A DNA stretch of 64,000 nt from Asterella californica (taxonomy: Eukaryota; Streptophyta; Marchantiopsida; Marchantiales; Aytoniaceae), in assembly GCA_036924285.1 (NCBI GenBank), contig JAYKYS010000002.1, positions 7,130,001 through 7,194,000 on the forward strand, given 5' to 3'. The position numbers and the translations under genes were made by a program. Positions 45,769 through 58,290 of this stretch are shown here, piece by piece. Numbering within the stretch: the first letter of the stretch is position 1; the number at the start of each line of letters is the position of its first letter. The notes below the pieces were generated by a model. That model had not been told where the DNA came from, searched no databases, and worked only from the letters and a program-made list of their open reading frames with translations.

Positions 45769-48499
45769 TGCAGGCAAAGCCGACGCAATTCTTCACCCTC
45801 CACGAGAATTTCTTTGAGCACTCACCGTCTCTTGAGGGAAGAGGAGGAACAGGGAATGATGCACACTAGAGAATGCCCCCCTATGTTTGAGGCTGCAGCA
45901 TCCACGTCCGAGGCTCGTGCTTTGGGCTCTCGACCCTGCCAGTTGAAGCACGCTCCTCTTCCTCTTCAACCAGTACCTGTGAATCTGTGAGCATATATGG
46001 ATTTAGCTTCCGTCCGCAGGTAAGGTTCAGAGAAGCTAAAGCTCTTCACCTCGTGTCCACTGGTTCTGGTTCGTCCTCCCTGGCGACTCAGTGGCGAGGT
46101 GAGCAAAGTCCGACGTATGAACGAATTCATCCGTAGCTCCTGGTCAACCTCATGTCTCCATACAGTGCCAAACTGGAGGAATTTTACTGCTACAGGAAGG
46201 CCCAATCCAGTAGATAAGTTTAGTTATTTAGTTGCAAGCAGTAACGTAAATATTCAAAAATATAGTTGAACTGTTTTGCGCTTCAGCTAGAGCCGCAGAT
46301 TCTGGGCACACGAGGAACGATTGAAAGAGATGCAGCCATTCCAGAATCCAGAGCCCAGCAACCGGATCCACAGAATGAAGATTGAGAACAGAGGGAGGAG
46401 CTTCTGCGATGAACTATTTATAGCCTCTGTCACTATGCCAACATGGACAGTGTCCCGGGTCGTACGTGGATCATACGGACTGGATTCTCCTCTAGAAGCA
46501 AACAGGATGCAAGGTGATATCACCTTTGTTTCCTTTAGTGACTAAAGTTCACCTGCTCCAGTAGCAGAAGCGATGAGTACATATGTTTACAGAAAGAAAG
46601 AAGAAAATGCTATGATGTGAGCAAAGTCAGAAATCTCACATCCTCGGAAAATATTTAAATATATATGAATTGTATATATTAAATTTTAAAAATATACTAT
46701 AATATTTATAGATGTTAAATGTTAGGTCAACCTGGATGCGGGACATACCGGTAAGGAGAGGAAACTGGAACGCACTTCCAGCTGTATATATGCTAGAGGT
46801 TGGAAATAAAAAACTAAAACACTAAAAAAACTAAAAAATTTAAACGAAAAAAATAGATAATAAATTAAACCACATGCATATTTCCCAGGCATGCTTTCTG
46901 AGATTCTCGTCTAAAAGAGAGTATCCTTAGCAACTTACCGGCCGTAAAAACATAAAAGAAGATACTTCATATAACTTTGGAACAAGCGCAAAATGTTCTA
47001 AACATTCTTTGTAATATGCATGTCGTTCGTTGTGTTTCTTCTAAATTACTGTCTAGAGTAAATGGAAACATGGTATGTTGTGTCTCTAAGATGTTCCTTT
47101 TACTATAAAAAGAGGTGTAAACTTTTATTAATAACCTGACACCAATCTTTTTCTAAAGATAGCTTTCAACAAGATAATGATAGGCTTCTTCACTGAGTTG
47201 GTAATTATCTTTAATTATAAAACCTAGTTTCAACATAAGTTTTCGTAATGATTATTAGTAGACTTTCCGGTTGATGTTTTAAATGATTTTAAGAATATTC
47301 ATCTAGGTCCCACGTATTTGTTTAAGTTTGTACAAGATTTAACTATATACTAAATATCATAGAGAAACCAGTATTATAAAAATACTTCCAGTAAAATATG
47401 TTTCTTCGTTGAGTTGGTGATTATCTTTAATTATAAAATCTAGTTTTGAAAAAAGTTGGTAATATTACTAATAGATTTATTTTATAATATTTTAAATGAT
47501 TACAGAAATCTTCATCTGAAACTGCATTTCGTGCAGTTTTTTGTATTTTCGATACTGAGGGACAAGTTCAGAGCCACAACCATTTCTACAGTTTCGCATC
47601 ATTTCAATGTTTATCCTCGCACTATCTTTTGCAGTTTTGCAGTTTTGGAGGAAGACTTACATGTGGAGGTGAGCTATCATCCAGCGAGGCTGATGTGCAG
47701 ACGAGCTACCATCCATCACGGCTCTCGTTACGCATGTGACGGTAAAAATTGTAACTCAAAAGCACCCGATCATAAATAGTCTTAAAAATACGAGAACCTG
47801 TATGTTATCTCTCCAACCCTATTCGTCAAACTGAAACAGCGAATAGTTTAGGTCTCATGCTTATTACCACGTCGGCTACACACGTACGAGTTCGTCATCC
47901 GCAGTTTTGAAAATATGAGTGTAGAGTACCTCTTAGAGTCTTGGACTCCTATATCTTTCTATTTTTCAGGGGCACGATTTACATTTCGACTTCTTATGTA
48001 CCTTATGTTATAACCATGCTTTATCCGAATTTATATGTTTTGCCTCTTTAATGATCCTTAATTTGTTAATTATGTTAGAAAGAGCTACAACACATCCGTG
48101 AAAACTTCATTAGGATAAGAAAAATGTACAAAGAACCACCAAATGACAAGTGAACAAGAACCTCGAGTTACATTCATTAGTCGAGGAGCTGGAAACACCA
48201 CAAAGGAGAATGATCAACCAAACGCAAGAGACAAATAGCAAGTCAATAAACACATAATGTTATCTCGACAATAGAGTTATGAAATGAGGAAAGGACAATG
48301 TTGCAAGCGTGTTATTGGCTGAGCGTGTAAAACTTAGAGAACCAAAAGTATGAAGTAGATAGCAAGAACAGAGTGAAGAAATGTAACCAAGTACCGAAAG
48401 TGAAACCTAGATTCATAAAAATATAAAAAAAACATAAATCGTCATCTCCATTAAAAATTTTAATTTTTTATTCTTTACCTCCCAACACAATTTACAACT
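45769..48499. other. upstream region of Fd-GOGAT and AT-rich intergenic DNA
   Basis: 45769 to about 46550 probably holds the 5' untranslated region and promoter of the minus-strand Fd-GOGAT gene; I could not place a TATA box with confidence. From 46600 the DNA is very AT-rich. A direct repeat of about 75 bp (GAGTTGGT(A/G)ATTATCTTTAATTATAAAA(C/T)CTAG) lies at about 47195 and 47410. No gene is recognised. Confidence 0.5.
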
Positions 48500-50850
48500 T
48501 TCATTGAAACCGGTAAGCTAAATGAAGCTTAATACAAGCTCTGAAGAGTTGGATGATGCGTTTGATGACGATGAATTAGGGCCATATCTAGTCTGAGAGC
48601 CAGAGTCGTCGAAGTGGCAGATGTTGCAACAGCGTGACAAAGTGTTCCAAAAGATGAAGCGCGCGTCTAGGTGAGAAGGAAGGTCGACCAATATTATACA
48701 GCCACATGCACTTGTGCATCCAAGAAAGGCTACAATGGAGAGCAAAGATAGAAAAAACCAAATAGCAAAGAGAAGGGGAAAAAGCTAGAGCCGATGAGAG
48801 AAGTAGCAAAAGAGAACCGTCATGAAGTCCGTGCTAAAGAACCGAACCGAGTTCTAAAAGCAATTGTGTAAGAAGGGTCCATGATGGATGTCGAGTGCGA
48901 CAACAACAGACAATATGGGTGATATCCTCGTGATGATAGTAACAAATTGGACAAGTTTGAAAAGAATGTGTGATATATGAAGCCTTGGAGTCAATATAAT
49001 AAACATGGTGTAGAAGACGTCAGATCGTAATATCGTGACAACGATGGAGCTCCAACGTCCATAGTGTAGTCTTATAGATGATCATTGGGAGGGAGTCCAC
49101 TGAAGTTCCACTCGAGTATTATAATATACGGGCAGTTCGATGAGTGACCAAGGATGATAAATAAGAATAAGTTAGCGTCGTGGGAAAAAAATTATTACGA
49201 GTAGAGGATGGCGGTAATTGAAGTAGTGATCAACAAGAAGCTTCATGCTAGGAATCGGAGCCACAGAGAGACAGAAGTGCAATATCATGTTGTAGGTGAA
49301 TGAGGGAGGGATGCGAGACCAAGGAGCAAGAGCGGAGTTGCTGAAGAGAAGAGAGGCCTAGTTGAGCTATCAAGTTACAGAGAAAAAGAACATCTTGGAT
49401 CTATCCAAGTCTTGCGTAAGAGAAGAGACGTAGAGCATGCTGGATGGAAATAGAAAAAGATAGAGAAATTGAGGGTGGTTTCGAGGTAAAAAAAGGAAGA
49501 AGCTGGACCTAGGCTCTAAGCGTAGCAGCGACAAGTGAGAAGCCACAAACTAATAACTTATAGCAATGAAGTAGTGGTATAAAGAGCGAAAGTTGGAAGC
49601 AGATGATCAAAGACGAGCAAAAATTGCAGGTCAGGTAGAGGCTAATGGAGAGTAGAGGAGAAAACCTACTAGTTTGACTAGCTGAACAGATTGAAAGTGT
49701 CTAAATTTAAGGATACCTAAATCGTCAGAAGAAGTCGAATGGTAACTATGGACCAAGCAACAAGAGGGATCTTTGGTTTGCCTTCAGAATGTGATCCCAA
49801 AAGAAGTGGCGAAGAAAAGTGTTTAATAAGTGAAGCTGCGAGAGATGAAAGAGCATGGTGGAAAGACTAAAAAAGGGCATACTTTGTAAAATGAACTTGA
49901 GAAAAGGACTCAGAGTGTCAAAAGTAAAGAACATAGAATTATATATTTTAAGATGGAGCTCAAGTTTAGTGATACAATACCTCCAAGCGTCAAGACGATG
50001 AAGGTCGGTTGTGATTGGAACACCAAGATAACAAGTAAGAGCATGACGGCCCATGATATGAAATGAAAGAAAGGATAGCCAAGTCAAGGTGGAAGTGTAC
50101 ATACCTAAGAAGATCAGCTTAGATCATGATAAGTTAAATTGATTTCATGATCGACTGGAAGATGACAAATAGATCGATGGTGAACATTAAAAGAACTCTC
50201 ACGAATCTAGAGGTACAACGCCGTATCATCCGTCTAACAAGAAATATCTAGAGAAGTAGTCGATGAAATCCAAGGTGGATGAAGAATGTTCATGCGAGTA
50301 ACCCTCTGAATATGGAAGATAAAAAGAATAGTAGCTTGAGAGAACAACAATGGAGGTAGGGGCAGCCATGTCGTACACCTCGATTAACAAGAAAAGTGTC
50401 AATGAGTTGTTCATTGACAAGCACCTAAGAGGTAAGAGCTTTAGTGAGATTGACAATTAAAGAGACAAAATCATGGACTACAAATGCTAGAAGAAGAGAA
50501 CGGATATAATGATGACCAACCCGATCATATGTCTTTTTGAAATCAAGTAAGAGGACCGATGCAGACATGTGCTATCGTTTGAGCAAGTCATGAGTAAGGC
50601 GTAAGATGATTATATAGTTTTGAACATAGCGACCCTTAATAAAACCCAGTTGCTGAGGTGAAACCAGCAGTGGCAAAAGAAGAACAAGACATATGACAAT
50701 AAGCTTAATAACAATCTTGTAGTGAGTAGTTAATGGTGAAATGGGGTGCAAGTCATGAAGGAAACGGGCTGCAAAAACCTTAGGAATAAGCTGAATGACC
50801 TCCTGCATAAAGGACAAAGAGAAAGATTATAGCATTCAAGGTGCAATATT
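48500..50850 (-). mobile_element. LINE-like non-LTR retrotransposon relic (RT and zf-RVT)
   Basis: Read on the minus strand, successive frames carry RT landmarks. The fingers/palm region is at 50817-50572 (PQQLGFIKGRYVQN, then LLLDFKKTYDRV just below 50572). A GVRHGCP-like piece lies near 50370. The active-site string DDTALYL follows at about 50230-50210, with its Asp-Asp codons at 50230-50225. The post-RT region is at 50102-49746 (YLGVPI, FLRHFFWD). Near 48970-48920 a Cys/His array (CPICYYHHEDITHIVC) resembles the zf-RVT domain at the C-terminus of plant L1-type elements. Frames are broken throughout. Ends, poly-A and ORF1 were not identified. Confidence 0.75.
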
Positions 50851-52043
50851 CGAGGTCAATGAGAGGCCAAAGCGCCATAAGAACCTTAGTGTTTATAAGT
50901 ACAAAGCCGAACTATAAATGAGCAATCTTGATTCAAAATAGACATTAGTTTATTATAGATGTTCATTTATTACCTAATCCTTTATAACAAAATAGTTAAG
51001 AGATAATAAATTAGTGAGCATGTTGGTTCTATGAGGATGAAAAAAGTGATTATGCATAAATATGAAATGCTCACTTGAAGCTTAAAAGAGGAAAGACATT
51101 ATGAGACTCTATTGAAACATGTAGGGTTGTACGTTGTTATCATATTTTTCTTTCATTAACATTAAACAAATTGAGGATTTATAAGTTGAAAATTTATAAA
51201 TATTAGTATTAAAGTGTAAAAAAATATTAGTTTTTCCTCCCAGTGTATTTTAAGTCCGAAAAAATTATATTTTGCTCCAAAAAACCAAAAATCTTTAACT
51301 TAACATTCCTCTGTTAATACTTAGTGGTTTGTTTTGAGATGAATAATTTTAAGTTTATTCTTTATTTCATAGATTTCAAGTTGGGATGAAGACATAGTCA
51401 CCAAAATTTTTTTATGCATAATGGTTATATTTTTTAGTTTTTTGAAAGTAAACCCGTAAAATAAGATCTTTTGGGTCACCCGAAGCTCTTGCAGTCATAC
51501 TCGGACTAATTGAAACTATAGACTAATCTCATGAGAGGATTGGATGTTGTTATCAGACTTATTTTTAATTCTTTCATCAATGTTAAATAAACTCGTATCC
51601 ATCAATGGTGAGTGAGAGCTTTATAAATGATAAGTTTGAATATGTACTAACTTCACAAGAGAAATATAATTTATATATAAATGTTAAATATTCAACATAT
51701 GTATGAATAACAAAGAAAATTGTATGCACGTGTGACTCTGGTCCATGAGAAATAAGAACGGTGTTTTTATCAATAAGAGAAAACATAATATTATAGGTTA
51801 AATTTATCACTTGGTTAACACAAAAAATGATATTTATTGCTTTCCTTCGTCCTTCCAAATTCAATCCATATCTACTCTTGTCCATTTGTGGAGTTGTTGA
51901 CCATATTAATAATGGATACTCAACATTCATTATATCTCATATAGAACCTTCTTGAATAATTATTACTACTAATATGTGCTTATTATATAACACATACTAA
52001 CATGCATCTATTCAAGTCCAATCAAGTATAGAAGTCATACACA
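50851..52043. other. AT-rich intergenic DNA
   Basis: No gene supported. 50962-51005 is an imperfect foldback (ATTTATTACCTAATCC with AGATAATAAAT). Inverted similarity to 27840-27960 lies near 51450-51495. Confidence 0.45.
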
Positions 52044-52335
52044 TGTCACTTCAGTTTAGCACCTCGGCTAGGTTGGTCAAGTGCGGAATGATTAATCTCG
52101 GTAGGGCAGTTAATGTCGTTAGGGCGAGTTATTGGGATAGCCCACTAGGGGTATATTTCGTAGATAGGACTTGGAGCTCTTAGTTCTTCGAGTTGAGTCT
52201 TCAAGCTCCTTGTTATGATAGATAGTCTTGGTGAGTGTAATCTGGATTCTCTACGAGCACAGAATGGATTTGGCTTGACTTTAGTGGTTGTTTAGTGTCG
52301 GTTGACATGATGGAGTGAGTACATATCCCTTATCA
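52044..52335 (+). repeat. 5' LTR, gypsy copy 2
   Basis: TG...CA repeat of 292 bp, matching 57886-58177 and, more distantly, the 289-bp LTRs of copy 1. The copies share CCACTAGGGGTATA and CAAGCTCC. Confidence 0.88.
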
Positions 52336-53081
52336 CTCAAAGAACTTGAATTGCGAGGTCAGATTGAGAGCTTTCAAGTCGTGGATTTTTGCCGGTGGTA
52401 TCTTTAGAGTTTACAGATCGTTGGTATCTTCGATTTACGAGTGCGCGAGTGCGCGCGTGCGCAAAGTGGTTTTTTTGGTCGTGTGGTTGATCACTGTGCC
52501 ACCAGTAGTGGTTGGACATGTTCTTGGTCGAATTTGTGATGAGGTAGTGCAGAAGCGCTGCTGGAATTTCATGTGATAGGTTTTTGAGGTCAATTTGAGA
52601 TCGGCAGAAATGTGTCGGAGGATGTCGAGTAGGCTTGTCGTTGAGAACACGATTCCAATGCACCAAAAATCATCCGATTTGGTGAAAGATCGAAGGAGTT
52701 ACAAGGAGAAGAAGGTCACGGATGGACAAAAATCTGACGTCAACCTGCATGCGAGTGCCAATTTGAGAGATTTCGACCTTGTGAAGTGTGTATTCGATCT
52801 CTTAAGTTGTTGTTTTGGGATGTCTTGTTCCTAGGTGTCCTTCTTGTGTTGTTTGGCTCGAGTTTATACTCTACTCCAAGTGGAGCAGAGCAGAGAGTGA
52901 ACAGAGGTGTCGCGGTGTTAGGAGACGTTTCGAGGCTTCGAGGAGTAGAGATGCGTGAGTGCAGAGGCTTGAGAAGCGGAGTGCGAGAGTGCGGAGCCCG
53001 AGCTCGAGCTTGAGCCTGCCAGCAAGTCAGCTTGCTGTCGTGCGTGAGAGAGGTATGCAAGTTTTCAGTTGTGTGGGGGGG

Positions 53082-53190
53082 GTGTAAAACCAGGAGGTCA
53101 CCCATCCCAACATTATTCTTGAGCTTGCACACTTAACTCTGCAGTTCTTAGCTTTGGCTTTACCACTAGACCAATAGCTCTTGGTGTCTT
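53082..53190 (-). ncRNA. antisense 5S rRNA-like / tRNA-like block, copy 2
   Basis: On the minus strand, 53137-53096 runs from GTTAAGTGTGCAAG to GGGATGGGTGACC, followed by TCCTGG. The 42-nt spacing of box A and box C is identical to plant 5S rRNA and to copy 1. A tRNA A-box-like GGTCTAGTGGTAAAGCC lies upstream on the same strand. Confidence 0.68.
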
Positions 53191-53284
53191 CTAGGGATGC
53201 GTGCAAGTATTTATGGACTTGTTTAAGATAGTAAGAGATCTTTTTGCACGTCTAGAGAAGTGGTAGGACGACCCCATAATACTA

Positions 53285-54339
53285 AGGGGAAGCTGGTGAA
53301 GAGATGTTCATTCCAGATGTAGATATCTCTAGGAGGATCAAGGGGTATAATTCTATCAACCATCTAGGACAACGGAGCTTACACCAAGGACGATGACATC
53401 CGTTGCAAGATTCAATTTGGTCACTTGACTGGACGAGTTATTAGAAGATAATGTCCATGCAGAGAATACTCCGGTCTTTGAGAAGATGGAGAACATGCTT
53501 AAAATGACTACGGTAGTACCATCTGCCTTGGATGTTTCACTTTGGAGTTCGAGTGGAGAATTGCAGCAGTATGCTGATCGGTTGGTGCAGCAGGCTTAGA
53601 ACGAATCTTTTGTATCGTCAGTAGAGGAACAGAAGGTTGTTCCTGCTATTAACCCTGTGATCTTATCACCGTTGGATAAGACTCTCATTATATGACAGTA
53701 TCCAGACAAAGGTGTGTGTGCGTCGAAGCTGTTCGGAGAGATCAGGCAGGTTTGGCTGTGATATTGCAAGCAGACATACGAGTACAGTGATACTTGTATG
53801 TGGAAAGAGATGAGATTGCGAGACGCATCTCATTGCGACATGTGGTACGCTTGGTGCAGAGATATCTCGAGTTGTTGTCTATATTAAACTGTCAGAAGAT
53901 ATCAGCAAGCATTACCGTCGGATATTTCGCTACTGAAAGCACAAGATTTCACGTTTGTTGACATCATTCACTTGAGGATAGCCGAGTGGTCATGTCAGGA
54001 TCACACGCGTGTTGGAAGAGGTCAGGGTTTACATGACCCGAGATCTAGTATATTTTGGGAGATGTTACAGATCTTACGACATATCTAGATGCATCAGATG
54101 GATTCTCTAGCGTACATCTTGGACGTTTTTGTTGGATGATGCTCTTACACAAATGATGACAAGTGTGTACCAAGTGCGGTCTTGTGTTGGACCAGCAATG
54201 CTGTTGGATGCAGCGAGAGTGGGATCTCGTGCACATCGTCCACGGTTGTGGTGGACGAACTTGTTACCGAGAAAAGTACTTATGCGTGCACACGATAGAA
54301 TAAGATGATCAGCGCATCTCACGATTGATGACATCTTGT
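53285..54339 (+). pseudogene. protease tail and first methyltransferase segment, copy 2
   Basis: Homologous to 12890-14165 of copy 1. The catalytic loop is readable (W-S-C-Q, Cys codon 53993-53995, then GRGQGLHDPRS), and the Trp missing in copy 1 is intact (FWEML). Motif VI is damaged: a short deletion removes the Glu-Asn of ENV near 54120. Stops and frameshifts abound (for example TAG at 54089), so no product is expected. Confidence 0.8.
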
Positions 54340-54545
54340 TTGAAGAAGATTATAGACCGCTCTAGTCTGTTTCTCAGTTTTGAGTTCTTAGAGAGAAAGA
54401 ACCGGCAGTGTATATACGTTGGGAGTTGGTATATTGCAACGTTCGTTTTCGTGCTTGTGTTTCTCTTTCTTGTATTTGTTCAACACACTACATCTCCATC
54501 CAAGAACCTCGTGTTTTAACGGACATCCTTCATGCAAAATACAAC
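54340..54545 (+). other. 200-bp insert between the two methyltransferase segments
   Basis: This segment has no counterpart in copy 1. It ends with T-rich sequence and TGTTCAACACAC-type DNA reminiscent of an LTR end. Its origin is unknown. Confidence 0.5.
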
Positions 54546-55720
54546 ACGATAACGAGTTGTTTCTGCTACTGACCTTGTGATCTTATCACCATTGGATACG
54601 ACTCTCATTGTATGACAATATCGAGAGGAAAGTGTATGTGTGTTGGAGCTGTTTGGAGAGATCAGCACGGATTTGGCTGCGGTATTGTAGACAAGCATAC
54701 GAGTACAACGATACTTGTATGTGGAGAGAGATGAGATTGCCAGACGCATCTCATTGTGTCATGTGGCACGTTTGGTGCAAAGATATCATGAGTTGTTGTC
54801 CATATCAGCTGTTAGAGGATATCAGCAAGCATTACCATCAGATATTTCGCTGTTGGAGATGCATGATCTCACGTTTGTTGACACCATTCACTTGTGATAG
54901 CCGGTGGTCATGTCAATGTCTCACGCGTGTTGGGAGAGGTCAGGGTTTATATGACTCACGATCTAGTATGTTTTGGGAGATGTTACGGAGCTTACGACAT
55001 CTCCAGATACATCAAATGGATTCTCCAACGTACATCTTGGAAAATGTTCTTTTGTTGGGTGATGCTCGTACACAAATGATGACGAGTGTGCACCACTGTT
55101 GTTGGATGCAGCGAGAGTGAGATCTCGTGCACATCGTCCACGGTTGTGGTGGACGAACTTGTTACCGAGGGAGGTGCTCAAGCGCACACACGATGTAGTG
55201 AGACGACTAACGCATCTCACAGTTGGATGCAAGACGACGATCTCAAGTAGTGAGAGTCATCGATAGATCACCCATGGCAATGATGAATCTAGTGAGATGA
55301 CCCATGACAACGTTGCACATGTTGGTGAGCTTTCCAACATCACATGCTTACAAAGATGGAGGACCTTACTTTGTGTGGGATGCTCGGTTACAATACTTGA
55401 TGGAGCCCAATGCCGATGGAGAGAGCAAGCGACGGATTTTTCTACGAGTACGACGGCAATAGCTTCGATGTCAGAAGCTTCACGTCGTCAGGTATTAGAT
55501 CAAGCAATGGAATTGAATTGCTTGACGTGGATTGTTAGTCTTGGATTGGCTAAGGAGCGTCGGATGCGATCGACGGGTGTTACTGCTCGGACACTTCTGA
55601 GCTCTTTGCTTACCGATCAGTGGAGACAAAGACTGAGGGCGAGGCTTGTGGAGTTCGTCATCCTTGGACGTCATGGGATGTCGTATGAGAGAGTATGGAG
55701 CTTGCAGCTAGGACTGTAGG
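54546..55720 (+). pseudogene. second methyltransferase segment, copy 2
   Basis: Homologous to 13448-14620 of copy 1 and to 53630-54339. Motif I starts at about 54640 (LELFGEIST). Motif IV is W-S-C-Q with Cys codon 54911-54913, followed by GRGQGLYDSRS. ENV is intact near 55038, RPRLWWTNLL follows, and the motif X-like tail QAMELNCLTWIV lies near 55500. Frameshifts separate the motifs. This second copy continues colinearly into the RT region, so the first segment is the extra one or the product of an internal tandem duplication. Confidence 0.82.
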
Positions 55721-56485
55721 AGTTCTTTGCACAATGGAGGTGTAGGTTGTTGGTGGTGAGCATAAGGAAACTGCTCCAAAGGCTGCAAGATAGCAATCAA
55801 CGACATCGTCTTCTACCTCTAGCGTGGTGACAGAGGATACTTGGGAGTCAAAGATTGGACCTAAGCATATAAGAGAGGAGAGACGAAAAGTTCAAAGATT
55901 CCTTAAGAGCCTTCAGTATGAAGGATTTGGGTACTTTGAAAGGACCAAGTATACAGATCGATTTGACTAGTGACACGTCAATCTTTCAACATCTCTACAG
56001 ATACAACGACACGGAGAGAGCCTTGATCTAGAGTAGGACTCAAGACTTGTTGGAGGTTGCATTGGTGGAGATGTCGCATGGAGAGTATGCATCTGTCATA
56101 GTTATGTCAACAAAGAATGATATGTATAGCAACTACACGGATAGACGGATGTTGGAGACTCAGTACTTTGGACCTTCAAGCAAGGTATCATCAGTGGCCG
56201 GTGAGAGAGTAAGATAAGTCCAAGATAACATTATGAGGAATTGACTCTTACAGTAAACATTGTTTGTATCAGTGGCGGTTCTAACCATTTGGGTTGAAGA
56301 ACACCTCTGTTGAGTTCGAAAGGTGATGGACAAGATCCTAGCAAGATGGGATTTTGTCAGATGCTATATTGACGACATCTTAGTCTATAGTGCTACAGTG
56401 GAGGAGCACGAGAGACACCTATGGATGTGTTTGAGCGGTTGAGAGCTCATGGGTTGAAGTTACACACAAAGAAGTTTAAGTTCTT
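55721..56485 (+). pseudogene. pol: partial reverse transcriptase, gypsy copy 2
   Basis: Homologous to 14740-15530 of copy 1, with an internal deletion near 56155. The active-site region ILARWDFVRCYIDDILVYS-type sequence is recognisable at 56340-56390. A TGA (56234-56236) falls at the same RT position as TGA 15277 of copy 1. RNase H and the integrase head are absent. Confidence 0.8.
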
Positions 56486-57452
56486 GTGATCGAGTACGAG
56501 CATCATTTAATGCTCCTACTCCACAGTTACACTCCTTATCGATTATGAGATTGGTTTACTGTTGGAGTTTGGATTTTGCGGGACCCTTATCGTTGATCGT
56601 ACGTCACCACCAGTATATGTTGGTGATGAAGGATCACTTCTCCAAGTGGATTGAGTTGGTGGCATTATCAGACAAGACGAGTGAAAGGATGACATATGCG
56701 TTCTTAGATTGAGTGCTGAGTCATTTTGGAACACCAACTGAAGTGCTAACAGATCAAGGTATAGAGTTTCTTGGTAAGTTTCAGACCTTGTGTGATCAGA
56801 CACTGATTGATCATCAGACTACATCTCGAGATCATCTTGAGGCGGATGGTTTGGCAGAGAGGATAGTTCAAACGATGAAGAGAGGATTGCGCAAGTATGG
56901 CTTGCAGAAAGACCACTTGGGAGATTGGGATGTACAGTTATCATGGTTGGATATGAGCTATCGTTTTAGTCGACAAGCGTCTTTTGCTTCCTTCTCATTG
57001 TACTTTCTATTGTGTGATTGAGATACAGATCTACGTTCGACTATTCATCGTGATTCTGCTGAGATGATGAACCTTGATGATCCGTATATGTGAGTGAGAG
57101 CATATTCTTAATGAGTAGAGACATTTCGGAGCGTTATGTTTATGGCTTTTGAGAATCTAGCGATTGCTCAGCATAGAGACGTGTTGCGATATGCGACTAT
57201 TCAATGAGGAGAATTATCGATCATCGATTTGCAGATTTAATCCTGACGATTATATCTATTTGCCATACTACACCGACGACGTTGGATGTGACCGCATGAC
57301 GCACTATTTTACGAGTGCGTGAGGTGTTATCTTTTGGAGTACTCATGTTAGAGGGCGTGATGGTGTTGTTTGGAAGGACCATGTGCGTAATTGCGCGTCA
57401 TGTCATTTTCTAAACATCAATGGTATCTTTGAACTGAGCTTAGCGGTTGTAC
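56486..57452 (+). pseudogene. int: integrase core, gypsy copy 2
   Basis: Begins at the homologue of 16727. It keeps the second catalytic Asp (LTDQGI, about 56747-56764), which is lost in copy 1, and the glutamate region with an intact CGA where copy 1 has TGA (56827-56829). Stops and frameshifts occur at 56708, 57019 and beyond. Confidence 0.82.
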
Positions 57453-57602
57453 GTGCGGGCTTGAGGTCTATGTTGTGTGGGTCTGCTGGTGGAGTAGTCT
57501 GTATGTTGATGTGTGATGGTTGTTAGAGAGACATATGTCGTGTTTGACTCCACCTCTCAGTGTCATTGTTGTTGGATGGTGGGTTTGTTCTCGATGTATA
57601 TA
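57453..57602 (+). pseudogene. PHD finger, gypsy copy 2
   Basis: Reads MLCGSAGG, MLMCDGC, then after a TAG and a small deletion HMSCLTPPLS and WVCSRCI, with a TAG stop at the same place as copy 1. The metal-ligand His that is Tyr in copy 1 is His here, while the first Cys reads Ser. Together the two copies support a genuine C4-H-C3 PHD domain as the original C-terminus. Confidence 0.8.
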
Positions 57603-57885
57603 GCAGAGATAGCCGATTAGATTTTTGCGTTGTATGGATTACAGACAGACGACTAACGATGAGACAATGTAGCACTCGGCCTCTTGATCTTTGCAACCAT
57701 GAAGGTGTATATTACGTAGTTCAGATATGAGGTTATCTGGAGTTAGAGAGACCTAATCGTCAGTTAAGGAGGCCATTGTTGTACACTTGTGTATGTGTAT
57801 GACATCGTCTATGTGTTATATTTTATGTGTGGTGTACCTCTGACGGCGATGTATGTTGTGTAGCGATGTGTATGCGCACGACAAC

Positions 57886-58177
57886 TGTCACATCAGTTTA
57901 GCACCTTGGCTAGGTTGGTCGAGTGCGGAGTGGTTAATCTCGGTATGACCGGTAGTGTCGTTAGGACGAGTTCTTGAGATAACCCACTAGGGGTATACTT
58001 CGCAGGTAGGGCTTGGAGATCTTAGTTCTTTGAGTTGAGCCTTCAAGCTCCTGGCTATAGTGGATAGTCTTGGTGATTGCAATTTGGATTCTCTACGAGC
58101 ACAAAGTGGATTTGACTCGACTTTAGTGGTTGTTTAGTGCAGATTGACATGATGGAGTGAGTACATATCATTTATCA
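57886..58177 (+). repeat. 3' LTR, gypsy copy 2
   Basis: Matches 52044-52335 over its full length. It is preceded (57776-57885) and followed (58178-58290) by the same 110-bp segment. Confidence 0.88.
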
Positions 58178-58290
58178 TTGTGGTACACTTGAATATGTGT
58201 ATGACATCTTCTATGTGTTATGTGTATGTATGGTGTATCTCTGACAACGATGTATGTTTTGTAGCGATGTGTATACGCATGATACACATT

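Larger units (their letters stand above)
52044..58290 (+). mobile_element. Ty3/gypsy-type retrotransposon, same family (copy 2), deleted and rearranged
   Basis: 292-bp direct repeats (52044-52335 and 57886-58177, TGTCAC to ATCA) flank a 5.5-kb interior homologous to copy 1. The leader is retained, including the 5S-like block. Gag and most of the protease are deleted (leader joins protease-end sequence near 53285). The methyltransferase segment is present twice, RT is partial, RNase H and the integrase head are deleted (junction near 56485), and the integrase core and PHD finger remain. As in copy 1, a 110-bp segment lies before the 3' LTR (57776-57885) and again after it (58178-58290). Confidence 0.9.
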
